Source: Deltaproteobacteria bacterium
Lineage (GTDB): Bacteria > Desulfobacterota > Dissulfuribacteria > Dissulfuribacterales > QOAL01
Assembly: GCA_015493475.1 (NCBI GenBank)
Contig: WGDC01000031.1
Location: 1-41,432, forward strand
Length of the DNA stretch: 41,432 nucleotides
Direction of reading: 5' to 3'
Of the stretch, positions 16,764-26,300 are shown one piece after another. The stretch's first letter is position 1; each line of letters begins with the position of its first letter. The notes beneath the pieces were generated by a model that did not search any database, was not told where the DNA came from, and was given only the letters and a program-made list of their open reading frames with translations. The position numbers were made by a program, and so were the translations under genes.

Positions 16764-17306
16764 ATGGATAGCATGAAAAGGATCATAAGCTATTTCATTT
16801 TCATTACGTATCTTGTAGTGGGCGTCTTCATGGTGCTTGGGCCAACGCTTGGAATGTGTAAGGAGGCTGGGAAGGGAAAGGCCAAGCCCTCCCAGGCCAT
16901 AAGGATAACGAGTGACAAGATGGAGGCGTTTGACACCAAAGGCACAGTGGTGTTTTCGGGAAACGTAGTGGCCAAAAAGGGGGACCTTACAATATATGCA
17001 GACAAGCTAGAGGTTTTTTACGGAGAGAAGAAGACTGCCGATAACAAGAAAAAGAGAAATCTCAAGAAAATAGTGGTTACAGGCCATTTAAAGATTATAC
17101 AGGGCCGCAGGAAGGCCACGGCCAAGGAGGCCATTTATTACAAGCCGCAAGAGAAGATAGTGTTGGTTAGAAACGCCCAGGTCTGGGACGGGCAAAACAC
17201 CATCAAGGGTGACAAGATCGTGCTGTACGTGAATGAAAATAGAAGTGTTGTGGAAAGCTCTGGAAAGGAGAGGGTGGAGGCAGTGGTGTACTCTGAAGGA
17301 GATTGA
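16764..17306 (+). CDS. lptA: LPS transport periplasmic protein LptA
   Basis: A 180-residue periplasmic protein. After a hydrophobic signal segment (about residues 7-28) comes the OstA/LptA domain, with AIRITSDKMEAFDTKGTVVFSGNVVAKKGDLTIYADKLEV-type repeats of short strands. Family members polymerise into the bridge that carries LPS across the periplasm. The longest frame starts at a TTG at 16665, but that would place 33 non-signal residues before the hydrophobic core. The ATG at 16764 has AGAGGTGG just upstream and gives a proper signal sequence. The stop overlaps lptB by one base (TGATG). Confidence 0.9.
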   Translation: MDSMKRIISYFIFITYLVVGVFMVLGPTLGMCKEAGKGKAKPSQAIRITSDKMEAFDTKGTVVFSGNVVAKKGDLTIYADKLEVFYGEKKTADNKKKRNLKKIVVTGHLKIIQGRRKATAKEAIYYKPQEKIVLVRNAQVWDGQNTIKGDKIVLYVNENRSVVESSGKERVEAVVYSEGD

Positions 17307-18037
17307 TGGTCCAAAAAAGCTGTATAGAGGCCAGTGACCTTAAGAAGATATATAAGGGCCGTCCCGTGGTGGACGGCATAAGCCTTGTTCTCGAAAGCTC
17401 TACCATTACCGGTCTTCTTGGCCCAAACGGCGCTGGAAAGACCACCACGTTTTACATGATTGCCGGTCTTGTCAAACCGGATGGGGGCCGGGTTTTTCTC
17501 GACGGCGCGGATATTACGGACATGCCAATGCACAAGCGTGCACGGATGGGGCTTACTTACCTGCCCCAGGAGCCTTCCGTGTTCAGGAAACTTACCGTTT
17601 CCGAGAACGTGGAGGTAGTTTTTGAGAACAGGGGCCTTGGAAAGAAAGAGCGCAAGAAACGTGTCGGGGAGCTTTTAAAGGAAATGGGTCTTGAGCCCCT
17701 TTCTGTCCAGAAGGCGGAGTCGTTGTCTGGTGGTGAAAGGCGAAGGGTGGAGGTTGCTCGGGCCCTTGCAACAGACCCAAAGTTTGTTCTCTTGGATGAG
17801 CCTTTTGCAGGCGTAGATCCCCTTGCTGTTGCCGATATACAGGCGATTATAAAGGGACTTCGCGACAAGGGCATCGGTATTTTCCTGTCGGATCACAATG
17901 TTCGGGAAACCTTGACGGTGTGTGACAGCGCTTATATTGTAAGTTCCGGAAAGGTGATTGAACACGGTAGTCCAGACAAGATAGCAGCAAGCAAGATAGC
18001 AAGAAAGATCTACCTGGGAGAGGAATTTTCGCTTTAG
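17306..18037 (+). CDS. lptB: LPS export ABC transporter ATP-binding protein LptB
   Basis: A 243-residue ATPase that powers LPS extraction from the inner membrane with LptF and LptG. Walker A is GPNGAGKTTTF, the Q-loop is YLPQEPSVFRKL, the ABC signature is LSGGERRRVE, Walker B is FVLLDEPFAGVDP and the switch histidine is in LSDHNVRETL. The C-terminal YLGEEF end is typical of LptB. I use the ATG at 17306; the TTG one codon earlier is less likely. lptF and lptG are not in the window, as in many bacteria. Only 3 bases separate it from rpoN, the classic lptB-rpoN arrangement. Confidence 0.96.
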   Translation: MVQKSCIEASDLKKIYKGRPVVDGISLVLESSTITGLLGPNGAGKTTTFYMIAGLVKPDGGRVFLDGADITDMPMHKRARMGLTYLPQEPSVFRKLTVSENVEVVFENRGLGKKERKKRVGELLKEMGLEPLSVQKAESLSGGERRRVEVARALATDPKFVLLDEPFAGVDPLAVADIQAIIKGLRDKGIGIFLSDHNVRETLTVCDSAYIVSSGKVIEHGSPDKIAASKIARKIYLGEEFSL

Positions 18038-18040
18038 ACC

Positions 18041-19510
18041 ATGGCCCTCGAATTAAAACAAAACCTGAAGCTGAGCCAGCAACTCGTTATGACGCCGCAG
18101 TTGCAGCAGGCGATCAAGCTGCTTCAGCTTTCAAGGCTCGAGCTCATTGACACCATAAACCAGGAACTCGAGACAAATCCTTTGCTTGAAGAGGCCACAA
18201 CCGCTGACCTGGAACAGGCAGGCAAGAAGGAGGGCAACGATCAGGAAGAGTGGGGGGGACAGGAAGAGGTGCCGGAGCTGGCCGCCTCTGATGCGGAAAA
18301 GACTCCGTGGGATAAGGATGCAATCAAGGAGACTAACTGGCAGGAGGTTTGGGATGACGAGTACAGACGAGCCCTGCCCTCTTATTCCTTTGAGGAAAAG
18401 GATGCTCCTAATTACGAGAACATAGTGGCCTCGAAGTCTGATCTGAAGGATCATCTTGCTTGGCAGATCCAGCTATCCGATCTTTCTGACCAGGATCGGG
18501 AAATCGCCGGCTACATAATAGGAAACTTGGACAGGGACGGGTATCTCAAGGCAACGGTGGACGAGATAGCCGAGGACGCAGGCGTTGCAGCCGGGGATGT
18601 TGAAAGGGTTCTGAAGCGGATCCAGGAGTTTGATCCCGTGGGGGTTGGCGCCAGGGACCTACGTGAATGTCTGCTTATTCAGATTAATCATCTTGGTATA
18701 GAAGACCAGCTTGTCAGGGAACTTGTTTCAAGACACCTGCATCAGGTTGAGCTCCACAACTACCAGCAGATCGCAAAGGCCACGGGAAGAAGTCCAGAGG
18801 ACGTGGTGAAGTCCATAGGCGTGATTAAATCATTAGAGCCAAGGCCAGGGCGGGCTTATTCTGCGGAGGATGTTCAATATATTGTACCTGATATATACGT
18901 CTTCAAGGTAGGCGATGACTACGTGGTCGCCCTCAACGAGGAAGACCTGCCGAACCTTCGTATAAATTCCTATTATCAGGAGGCGGCCAAGAACGGTAAC
19001 GTGTCTCTAAAGGCAAAGGAGTTCATCCAGGAAAAGATGAAGTCTGCCCAGTGGCTTATAAAGAGCATCCACCAGAGAAAAAAAACCATCTTCAAGGTTA
19101 CCAAGAGCATAGTCAAGTTCCAGAGGGAATTCTTTGAAAAGGGTGTTACCTATTTGAGGCCCATGGTGCTCAAAGATGTTGCTGAAGACGTGGGTATGCA
19201 CGAATCCACCATCAGCAGGGTGACAAGCAACAAATACGTTCATACTCCCCAGGGTATTTTCGAACTTAAGTTCTTTTTCAGCACGGGGCTGCCGAGAAAG
19301 GACGGCTCCAAGGACATAGCCGCCCAGAGCGTTAAGGAACGCATCAGACGGCTTATAGAGAGCGAGGATCCTGCCAGGCCTTTCAGTGACAAGCAAATAG
19401 TGGAAATCCTTGCCAAGGACAACATTAAGATCGCCCGAAGGACAGTTGCCAAGTACAGGGACCTTATGGGGATTTTACCTTCAAGCCGACGAAAGAGGCC
19501 AAAGGTTTGA
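18041..19510 (+). CDS. rpoN: RNA polymerase sigma-54 factor
   Basis: A 489-residue sigma-54. Region I has the glutamine/leucine-rich LSQQLVMTPQLQQAIKLLQ. An acidic region II follows (about residues 50-115), then the core-binding domain, a helix-turn-helix region with DVAEDVGMHESTISRVTSNKYV, and the RpoN box ARRTVAKYRDLMGI close to the C-terminus that contacts the -24 element. The length is normal. It needs AAA+ activators such as NtrC-like proteins; none is in this window. The neighbours hpf, ptsN and rapZ are the conserved rpoN cluster. Confidence 0.97.
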   Translation: MALELKQNLKLSQQLVMTPQLQQAIKLLQLSRLELIDTINQELETNPLLEEATTADLEQAGKKEGNDQEEWGGQEEVPELAASDAEKTPWDKDAIKETNWQEVWDDEYRRALPSYSFEEKDAPNYENIVASKSDLKDHLAWQIQLSDLSDQDREIAGYIIGNLDRDGYLKATVDEIAEDAGVAAGDVERVLKRIQEFDPVGVGARDLRECLLIQINHLGIEDQLVRELVSRHLHQVELHNYQQIAKATGRSPEDVVKSIGVIKSLEPRPGRAYSAEDVQYIVPDIYVFKVGDDYVVALNEEDLPNLRINSYYQEAAKNGNVSLKAKEFIQEKMKSAQWLIKSIHQRKKTIFKVTKSIVKFQREFFEKGVTYLRPMVLKDVAEDVGMHESTISRVTSNKYVHTPQGIFELKFFFSTGLPRKDGSKDIAAQSVKERIRRLIESEDPARPFSDKQIVEILAKDNIKIARRTVAKYRDLMGILPSSRRKRPKV

Positions 19511-19543
19511 TTACCCACATATTCAAATGGAGGATAATTTTTT

Positions 19544-20065
19544 ATGCAGATTAACGTGACTTTCCGTCATATGGATCACTCCGAGGAGTTGAAGGACTAT
19601 ATAAATGACAGGTTCGCAAGGCTGAAGAAATATAGCGACTCTCCCATGAACGTAAACGTGGTGCTCACTGCCGAAAAGTTCAGAAAGACCGCAGAGGTGG
19701 TTATAACCGGGGACGGAATAAGGGCTGCCGCTAAGCAGGAACATGATGACCTGAGGGCAGCCATTGACCTTGTTCTTGATAAAATAGAGAGGCAGCTCCG
19801 GAAGTTCCGGGAAAAGGTCAAGAACAGGAGATCGGGTAATCATGCCCAGGCATCCACTCCAGGCTCGCCAGCCAATGAGGCCGAGGAGCCGGACCAGGTT
19901 ATCGTAATACAGAAGATCAATACAAAGCCCATGTCTATTGAGGAAGCTGCCGACCAGCTCCAGATAAACGGAAAGGGTTTTCTGGCATTTGTAAATGCAG
20001 ACACCAACAGGGTGAACGTCATTTACTGGAGAAAGGATGGAGGGCTCGGACTACTCGAGCCTTAG
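19544..20065 (+). CDS. hpf: Ribosome hibernation promoting factor, long form
   Basis: A 173-residue protein. The N-terminal RaiA/HPF domain (about residues 1-100) starts MQINVTFRHMDHSEELKDY and binds the ribosomal decoding region. A short variable linker is followed by the C-terminal domain (about 118-173) with NTKPMSIEEAADQL and NADTNRVNVIYWRKDGGLGLLEP, which makes 100S ribosome dimers. E. coli has the short version in its rpoN operon; the long form here is the one found in most other bacteria. The ATG has TGGAGGA about 8 bases upstream. It overlaps ptsN by 29 bases. Confidence 0.95.
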   Translation: MQINVTFRHMDHSEELKDYINDRFARLKKYSDSPMNVNVVLTAEKFRKTAEVVITGDGIRAAAKQEHDDLRAAIDLVLDKIERQLRKFREKVKNRRSGNHAQASTPGSPANEAEEPDQVIVIQKINTKPMSIEEAADQLQINGKGFLAFVNADTNRVNVIYWRKDGGLGLLEP

Positions 20066-20546
20066 ACAAGTGCGGGTACTAAAATATCTGAAGGAAAGCT
20101 GTATAGTCTTTCCACTGGAGGCCTCTTCCAAAGAGGAGGTCATCAGGATGCTGGCTCAGAGGGCGTCTTCCTGCCTTGACAACGTTTCTGAAGAGGAGGT
20201 TTTCAAGGCCATCCTGGAAAGGGAAGAGCTTGGCACTACGGGTATAGGCGGCGGGATAGCCATACCCCATGCAAAGGTGAAGGATATCGAGCGGCTTGCG
20301 GTTGTCACTGGTATAAGCAGGAAAGGGGTGCCCTTTGACGCAATTGATGGGGAGCCCGTTCACATAATTTTCATGCTGCTCGCCCCTGAAGAGGCCACCA
20401 CGAGTTATCTTAGGATGCTTGCCAAAACGTCTCGCCTGTTGAAGGACAAGAAGATGATTGTTGACCTGATGAACGCCTGGGATCCTTCTCAGGCCCTTAA
20501 AATAATTGATCAGGCGGAAAACAGGTCGTACGGTGCGTTGATTTGA
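20037..20546 (+). CDS. ptsN: PTS IIA-like nitrogen regulatory protein PtsN (EIIA-Ntr)
   Basis: A 169-residue regulatory EIIA of the fructose/mannitol type. The active-site histidine is in GGIAIPHAKV, and FMLLAPEEATTSYLRMLAKTSRLL is the usual C-terminal block. It is phosphorylated through EI-Ntr and NPr and in other bacteria adjusts potassium transport, phosphate sensing and nitrogen control; it has no transport function. The ATG at 20037 lies well inside hpf but has an excellent GGAGAAAGG just upstream. The GTG at 20070, right after the hpf stop, would give a more typical N-terminus. The downstream rapZ overlaps its stop. Confidence 0.93.
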   Translation: MEGSDYSSLRQVRVLKYLKESCIVFPLEASSKEEVIRMLAQRASSCLDNVSEEEVFKAILEREELGTTGIGGGIAIPHAKVKDIERLAVVTGISRKGVPFDAIDGEPVHIIFMLLAPEEATTSYLRMLAKTSRLLKDKKMIVDLMNAWDPSQALKIIDQAENRSYGALI

Positions 20547-21427
20547 CGCAGCACCAGTCTAGAAACATTCAGACAGTCATAATCACCGGGATGTCCGGCT
20601 CAGGTAAGAGTACGGCCCTGAGGGCCTTTGAGGACATGGGCTACTACTGCGTGGATAACCTGCCCATTGCACTCCTGCCTGATTTTTTGTCCCTTACGGA
20701 AAACAGCACCGAGATTCCTACCAGGGTTGCCCTGGTTATGGACGTGAGGGAACAGGGATTTCTTGACCAGTACGGTTCCATTTTCGCCGAGGTAAAAGGC
20801 AGGGGTTTTCATCTCGAAATCCTGTTTCTCGACGCTGCAGACAATATTCTTGTGCAAAGATTTAGCCAGACACGCAGGAAACACCCCCTTCAGCAGAGAA
20901 GCGACATCCTGAAGGCCATATCCGAGGAGAGAAAAAGGCTCGGGGGTTTGCGGGAGTTCGCAGATAACTACATAGATACGTCCAACAGGAATGTGCACCA
21001 GTTGAGACAGATAGTCATAGACATGTACTCCTTCAGGGAGGACCTTACAAGACCCCTTATCCATGTGATATCATTTGGATTCAAGTACGGGGTTCCCGCC
21101 GACTCAAGCATAGTTATGGACGTTCGGTTTCTGCCAAATCCCTACTTTGTGTCCGAGCTGAGGCCCCTTAGCGGTCTTGACGACAAGGTCTTTAATTACG
21201 TTTATGAAAAGGAACAGACCAAGGCGTTTCTCAAGCATCTTGATTCCATGTTCTCCTTTCTTATCCCTGAGTACAGGGCTGAGGGCAAGGTATATCTCGT
21301 GGTGGGCATAGGGTGCACCGGCGGCAGGCACAGAAGCGTTGCCGTGGCACGCTGGCTTGGTGATATGTTTACACAGAGGGGGGAAGAGGTTATTGTCACC
21401 CATCGAGATCTGGATAGAGAGGGTTGA
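20543..21427 (+). CDS. rapZ: RNase adapter / nucleotide-binding protein RapZ (YvcJ)
   Basis: A 294-residue P-loop protein. ITGMSGSGKSTALRAFEDMG is the Walker A region, followed by YCVDNLPIALLPDFL and FLDAADNILVQRFSQTRRKHPL. The C-terminal domain holds SFGFKYGVPADSSIVMDVRFLPNPY and VGIGCTGGRHRSVAVA. In E. coli RapZ guides RNase E to the sRNA GlmZ and so sets GlmS levels; in Bacillus YvcJ affects competence. Whether GlmZ exists here is unknown. The only available start before the P-loop is a TTG that overlaps the ptsN stop (TTGA), so translational coupling is likely. Confidence 0.95.
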   Translation: MTQHQSRNIQTVIITGMSGSGKSTALRAFEDMGYYCVDNLPIALLPDFLSLTENSTEIPTRVALVMDVREQGFLDQYGSIFAEVKGRGFHLEILFLDAADNILVQRFSQTRRKHPLQQRSDILKAISEERKRLGGLREFADNYIDTSNRNVHQLRQIVIDMYSFREDLTRPLIHVISFGFKYGVPADSSIVMDVRFLPNPYFVSELRPLSGLDDKVFNYVYEKEQTKAFLKHLDSMFSFLIPEYRAEGKVYLVVGIGCTGGRHRSVAVARWLGDMFTQRGEEVIVTHRDLDREG

Positions 21428-21430
21428 TTC

Positions 21431-21829
21431 ATGATCGGTGTAGTGGTGGCTGCCCACGGCAGCTTTGCCCACGAGCTTGTGGAGACCACTCGTTTCATCG
21501 TGGGAGAACAGGAAAACATGGTGGCGCTCACGGTTGATCCGTCTACAAGCGTTGACGAGATGAAAAGCGCCATAAAAAAGGCGATAAAGCAGGTGGATAC
21601 GGGGGGCGGCATCCTGATCCTGACGGACATGTTCGGTGGGACCCCTGCCAACATGAGCCTCAGTTTCCTTGAAGAGGGGAGGGTGGAAGTGATAACTGGA
21701 GTTAACCTGCCCATGCTTATCAGGCTGTCCCAGTGCAGGGAAACCATGAGCCTTGCCGAAGCAGCCAAGTCCATTGTGGAACATGGCCGCAAAAGCATCA
21801 ATCAGGCCACCCAGATTCTCAACAGATAA
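21431..21829 (+). CDS. PTS mannose-family EIIA component
   Basis: A 132-residue EIIA-Man domain protein. The phosphorylatable histidine is His10 in VVVAAHGSFAHEL, and the second conserved block is GGGILILTDMFGGTPANMSL. It is not fused to IIB, and no IIC/IID transporter genes follow, so it probably acts in signalling, as in the rpoN-hpf-ptsN-rapZ clusters of related bacteria. In many of those, genes for HPr and enzyme I come next; here rimI comes instead. The ATG lies 3 bases after the rapZ stop. Confidence 0.92.
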   Translation: MIGVVVAAHGSFAHELVETTRFIVGEQENMVALTVDPSTSVDEMKSAIKKAIKQVDTGGGILILTDMFGGTPANMSLSFLEEGRVEVITGVNLPMLIRLSQCRETMSLAEAAKSIVEHGRKSINQATQILNR

Positions 21830-21874
21830 GTTTTCCCACATTGTTCCGATAAAATATAAAGGGCCTTGGTATTC

Positions 21875-22330
21875 ATGGCCTCGGTGATTATCAGAAAGGC
21901 AACGGACAGCGATACGGACTTCATCAAGGAGATAGAGGACCGTGTCCAGCCATTTCCGTGGTCCCGGCATGGATTTGTTCAAGAGATATCCAAGGGCTCG
22001 GGTAACTCCTGGTTCTGGTGCCTTTGCCCTTCGGATAATTTATCGATAGTCCACGGTTACATCTGTTTCCGAATCGTGGGAAAAGAGTGTTGCCTGCTTA
22101 ATATCGCGCTCAAGCCGGAATGGCAGGGCCAGGGGTTTGGGACTCTACTGGTGGAGTATCTGGTCCGGTTCATGAGAAGGCGCAGGGTCAGGCGCCTTGT
22201 CCTCGATGTTTACAGGGAAAACCGGGGGGCGATCCGTTTTTATGAAAGCGTGGGGCTTCGCCTCGTGGCGTCTCCTGAAAAAATAAGGGGGAAATTTTGT
22301 GTGATGGAGATGAAATTGCCCCGGGAATGA
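21875..22330 (+). CDS. rimI: Ribosomal-protein S18-alanine N-acetyltransferase RimI-like
   Basis: A 151-residue GNAT acetyltransferase. It has VIIRKATDSDTDFIKEIE at the N-terminus, the acetyl-CoA motif A LKPEWQGQGFGTLLVEYL (Q/R-x-x-G-x-G/A), and motif B LDVYRENRGAIRFYESVGL, all close to RimI. RimI acetylates the N-terminal alanine of ribosomal protein S18. Other small GNATs share this pattern, so the substrate is likely but not certain. I start at the ATG at 21875, with AAGGG upstream; a TTG three codons earlier is possible. It ends the long co-directional run; the glycolytic block starts 58 bases on. Confidence 0.85.
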   Translation: MASVIIRKATDSDTDFIKEIEDRVQPFPWSRHGFVQEISKGSGNSWFWCLCPSDNLSIVHGYICFRIVGKECCLLNIALKPEWQGQGFGTLLVEYLVRFMRRRRVRRLVLDVYRENRGAIRFYESVGLRLVASPEKIRGKFCVMEMKLPRE

Positions 22331-22349
22331 TTAAGTTAATAATGATTAA

Positions 22350-23396
<1,047 letters not shown>

Positions 23397-23399
23397 GTC

Positions 23400-26300
23400 A
23401 TGACAAGCATCGTAGCGCAATCCAAGGCCCTGGAGATCAACCTGAAAGAGACACAGGTAGAACGGGTTGAGATAGAAGAAAAGTACGAGGTGCTCAGGAA
23501 GGCGGTTGAAGGGTACAAGGGTGTGCTCAGACAGGCAGACTACCTCCTTTTTGAGCTTCACCATCCGTTCAAGAACTGGGCCGCATTAGTCTATGATCTC
23601 AGGTCATTTTCCCTGAAAAATTTTAACACCTATGTGCGCTCTCCGTATGGGGTTAATGCCTGTGAGCTGCTTCTTGACACCTTTTTGAAGCTCATCAAGG
23701 AGGCCCCGAGGGAAAGGGAGAAAAAGAAGGCTGCTGATGGTCTTCTCGCCTACATGGAAAAGATAGCAAGGGCCTCGGATCAGGAGATTCTTTCCGCCTT
23801 GGTGCCTGCTTTTTCCAAGGTTTTCCGGGATCTTTCCCATGTAGATGACTCTGTTATCTATGCCATAGCCACGAGTTTTCATCCCCTTGCCCGTTTGGTG
23901 AAGAATCTGTCTGAGGGGCTGAAGGATGTCCCGAGTGAAAACCCTGTATGGAAGTGGTGTATGCGCCTCCTGCTGAAGGTCAGGCGCATTACGTACAACT
24001 ACTGGCTGAGCCAGGATGGACCTCAGAAGTGGCTCAAGTCTAGTCTTACCCAGTACGGTCTCTGGATTGATGAAAGGGATTACAGGCGGATAATGGAACT
24101 TCTTCAGCCGGTTAGCCACGCGGCCTTCAAGTCCCTCGTTGATGAGACCATGAAGACAGAGGGCCTGGACAATCCGAAGGAAGCGGCCCTCGCCCTTGCC
24201 AACATGCCCGGCCATGTGGATGTGGTTAAGAGGTATAAGGAGATCGCTAGGGTGCTCGGCCAGGCGCCGTGCAGGCTGTCTTACAAGAAAGGGGAGAGAA
24301 AGGAAGTGGACGGCATCTCCATCCATCTTCTGTTCCTCTTTCACATGGTGGAAATGGAAGGGCTAAACATCATACACGAGGAGGTGCTGCGCCAGCTCAA
24401 TAAAAATCTCGTGTGTCTTGTCAAGACGGCGGATTTTGATGAGCTGAGGCAGATAATTCCCAAGAGCTTCGCACTGCTAAAGCAGCAGATAGGACAGTTT
24501 CCACGCACGGCCCTCCAGTGCATAAATGCCCTTGGGACAGAGATTCTCCAGAGGGAAAACACCAGGCTCATAGAGCTTTTCCTCGAGGAGGTAGTGGCCT
24601 TTGGTTTTCAGACCCCTGGCGTTGAAGGGGTGGACACGGAGTGGCATGTTCTTTCAAATCCCGCCCATCTTCAGAATATAAGGGCGTGGCTGGACCTCGT
24701 GTGCCAAAAACCAAAGGTTTGTAGCACTCTCCTTTCCGCTCTGACCATCAATCTTCAGCTTGGTGGAACCTGTATCAAGGACACCGACCTTTTTCAGAGA
24801 GATATAACCAAGCTGCTGAACAGCGACATAGAGCCCATCTATAATCTGGTTAAGGAGTTTGCCCGGTCCATTCCGGTCTATTTCAATGAAATCGGGGCGG
24901 AAGGGCTCCTCCGCGATGTCTCCACTGAGCTTGACGAGATATCCAAGCGCAGGGACATCCTCGTACACTTTCTTCGCAAGCAGAGCCACGTTGAGAGCAA
25001 TAACCTCATAGTGGATTTCATAGAGGCCATTTTCAGTTTTTGGTACAGTAGGCAAAAGGAGGGCCTTTCCCCGTTCCTGCCCCCAGAGATATTAAAGCAG
25101 ATAAGCCCCTACGGACCATACGTGGATCATGTACATAAGATTATCCGGCATCTCGCCTCGAGGCTTGGCCTTGAGCCCTTTGCCGGAAAGGTGCACCTTT
25201 TCTTGAAGTCTTCGGAACAGGCGATCAGGCAGATACTCAACGAGGTAAAGGACGTGCCTCCCCATGAAAAGCGTAGGGTGGAATTGCTCGTAAAGATGTA
25301 CCGCCTGGAATACATGAAGTACAACCTCGGCGTGCAGGAGATACGTTTCAATCTCGAGGAGGCCAAAAAACTTGGCTTCGAGGGCATGGACAAGGTGCTC
25401 GAGGTGATAGACTCCCATGACAACGAGCATGCCCTCTCGGTGATACTTGATGAGATAGAGGGGCTGAAAAATGTCATCCTCTCCGGGGAAAAATATGATG
25501 TCCAGGAGACCATTTACCACAAACGTCATATTGCCGCTGATATTCCATCTATGTATGGGAAATACCATGAGAAAAAATTTGACGCACTTGGTCTCACCTT
25601 CCGTCTTGAAAACCTAGCCAACCTGTTTTTCGAGCGGTTGATCGCCCAGGTGGAGGTGCCGTTCATTACCCGTTCGACTTTCGTGGATCTGTTGCGCCAT
25701 CTCAAGCTCCTCTGGAGGGCTGTCCAGCTTAACGGGGTCTATTCCAAGAAGTTCGCCACCTATCTTACCCTTCTTGAAAAGTCTCTCGGTGTCAGGCGTT
25801 TTTCATTCACCCAATACCTTGACATAGTGAAGGGGCTTTCCGAGGGGGTCAAGGATATGATTTATGTCTATTACCTAAGTCCTCACGAGGAAAATCTTAA
25901 CAAGATCGTGCGCCAGCTTTGGTCAGACAAGTTGTTGCCAAGGTACAAGAGCACTATTAGAAAGGACGCATCCATCCAGGAGGTGGTGCATCAGGTTTCA
26001 GAGGCATTTCTGCGGGGGCTGATTTCATCGACCTTTGGGCTTCAGCACCTCGACAATTTTGTAGCAAGGCTATACCAGGCATTGTCGAGCCAGAGGGAGT
26101 ACCTGACGCCGAGGGAACTAGATATGCTTCTCAGCTATGATCCGGAGCAGGACCTGTGTTCTGTTCACCAGCCAGACAAGGTGACCGGCAACCTTATTCA
26201 GCTCGGTAACAAGGGTTACAATCTCCTGCTCCTGGCCCAGGCCGGCATACCCGTCCCACCGGCCATAATCGTAACCACCGAGGTCTTCAGGTACTATTCC

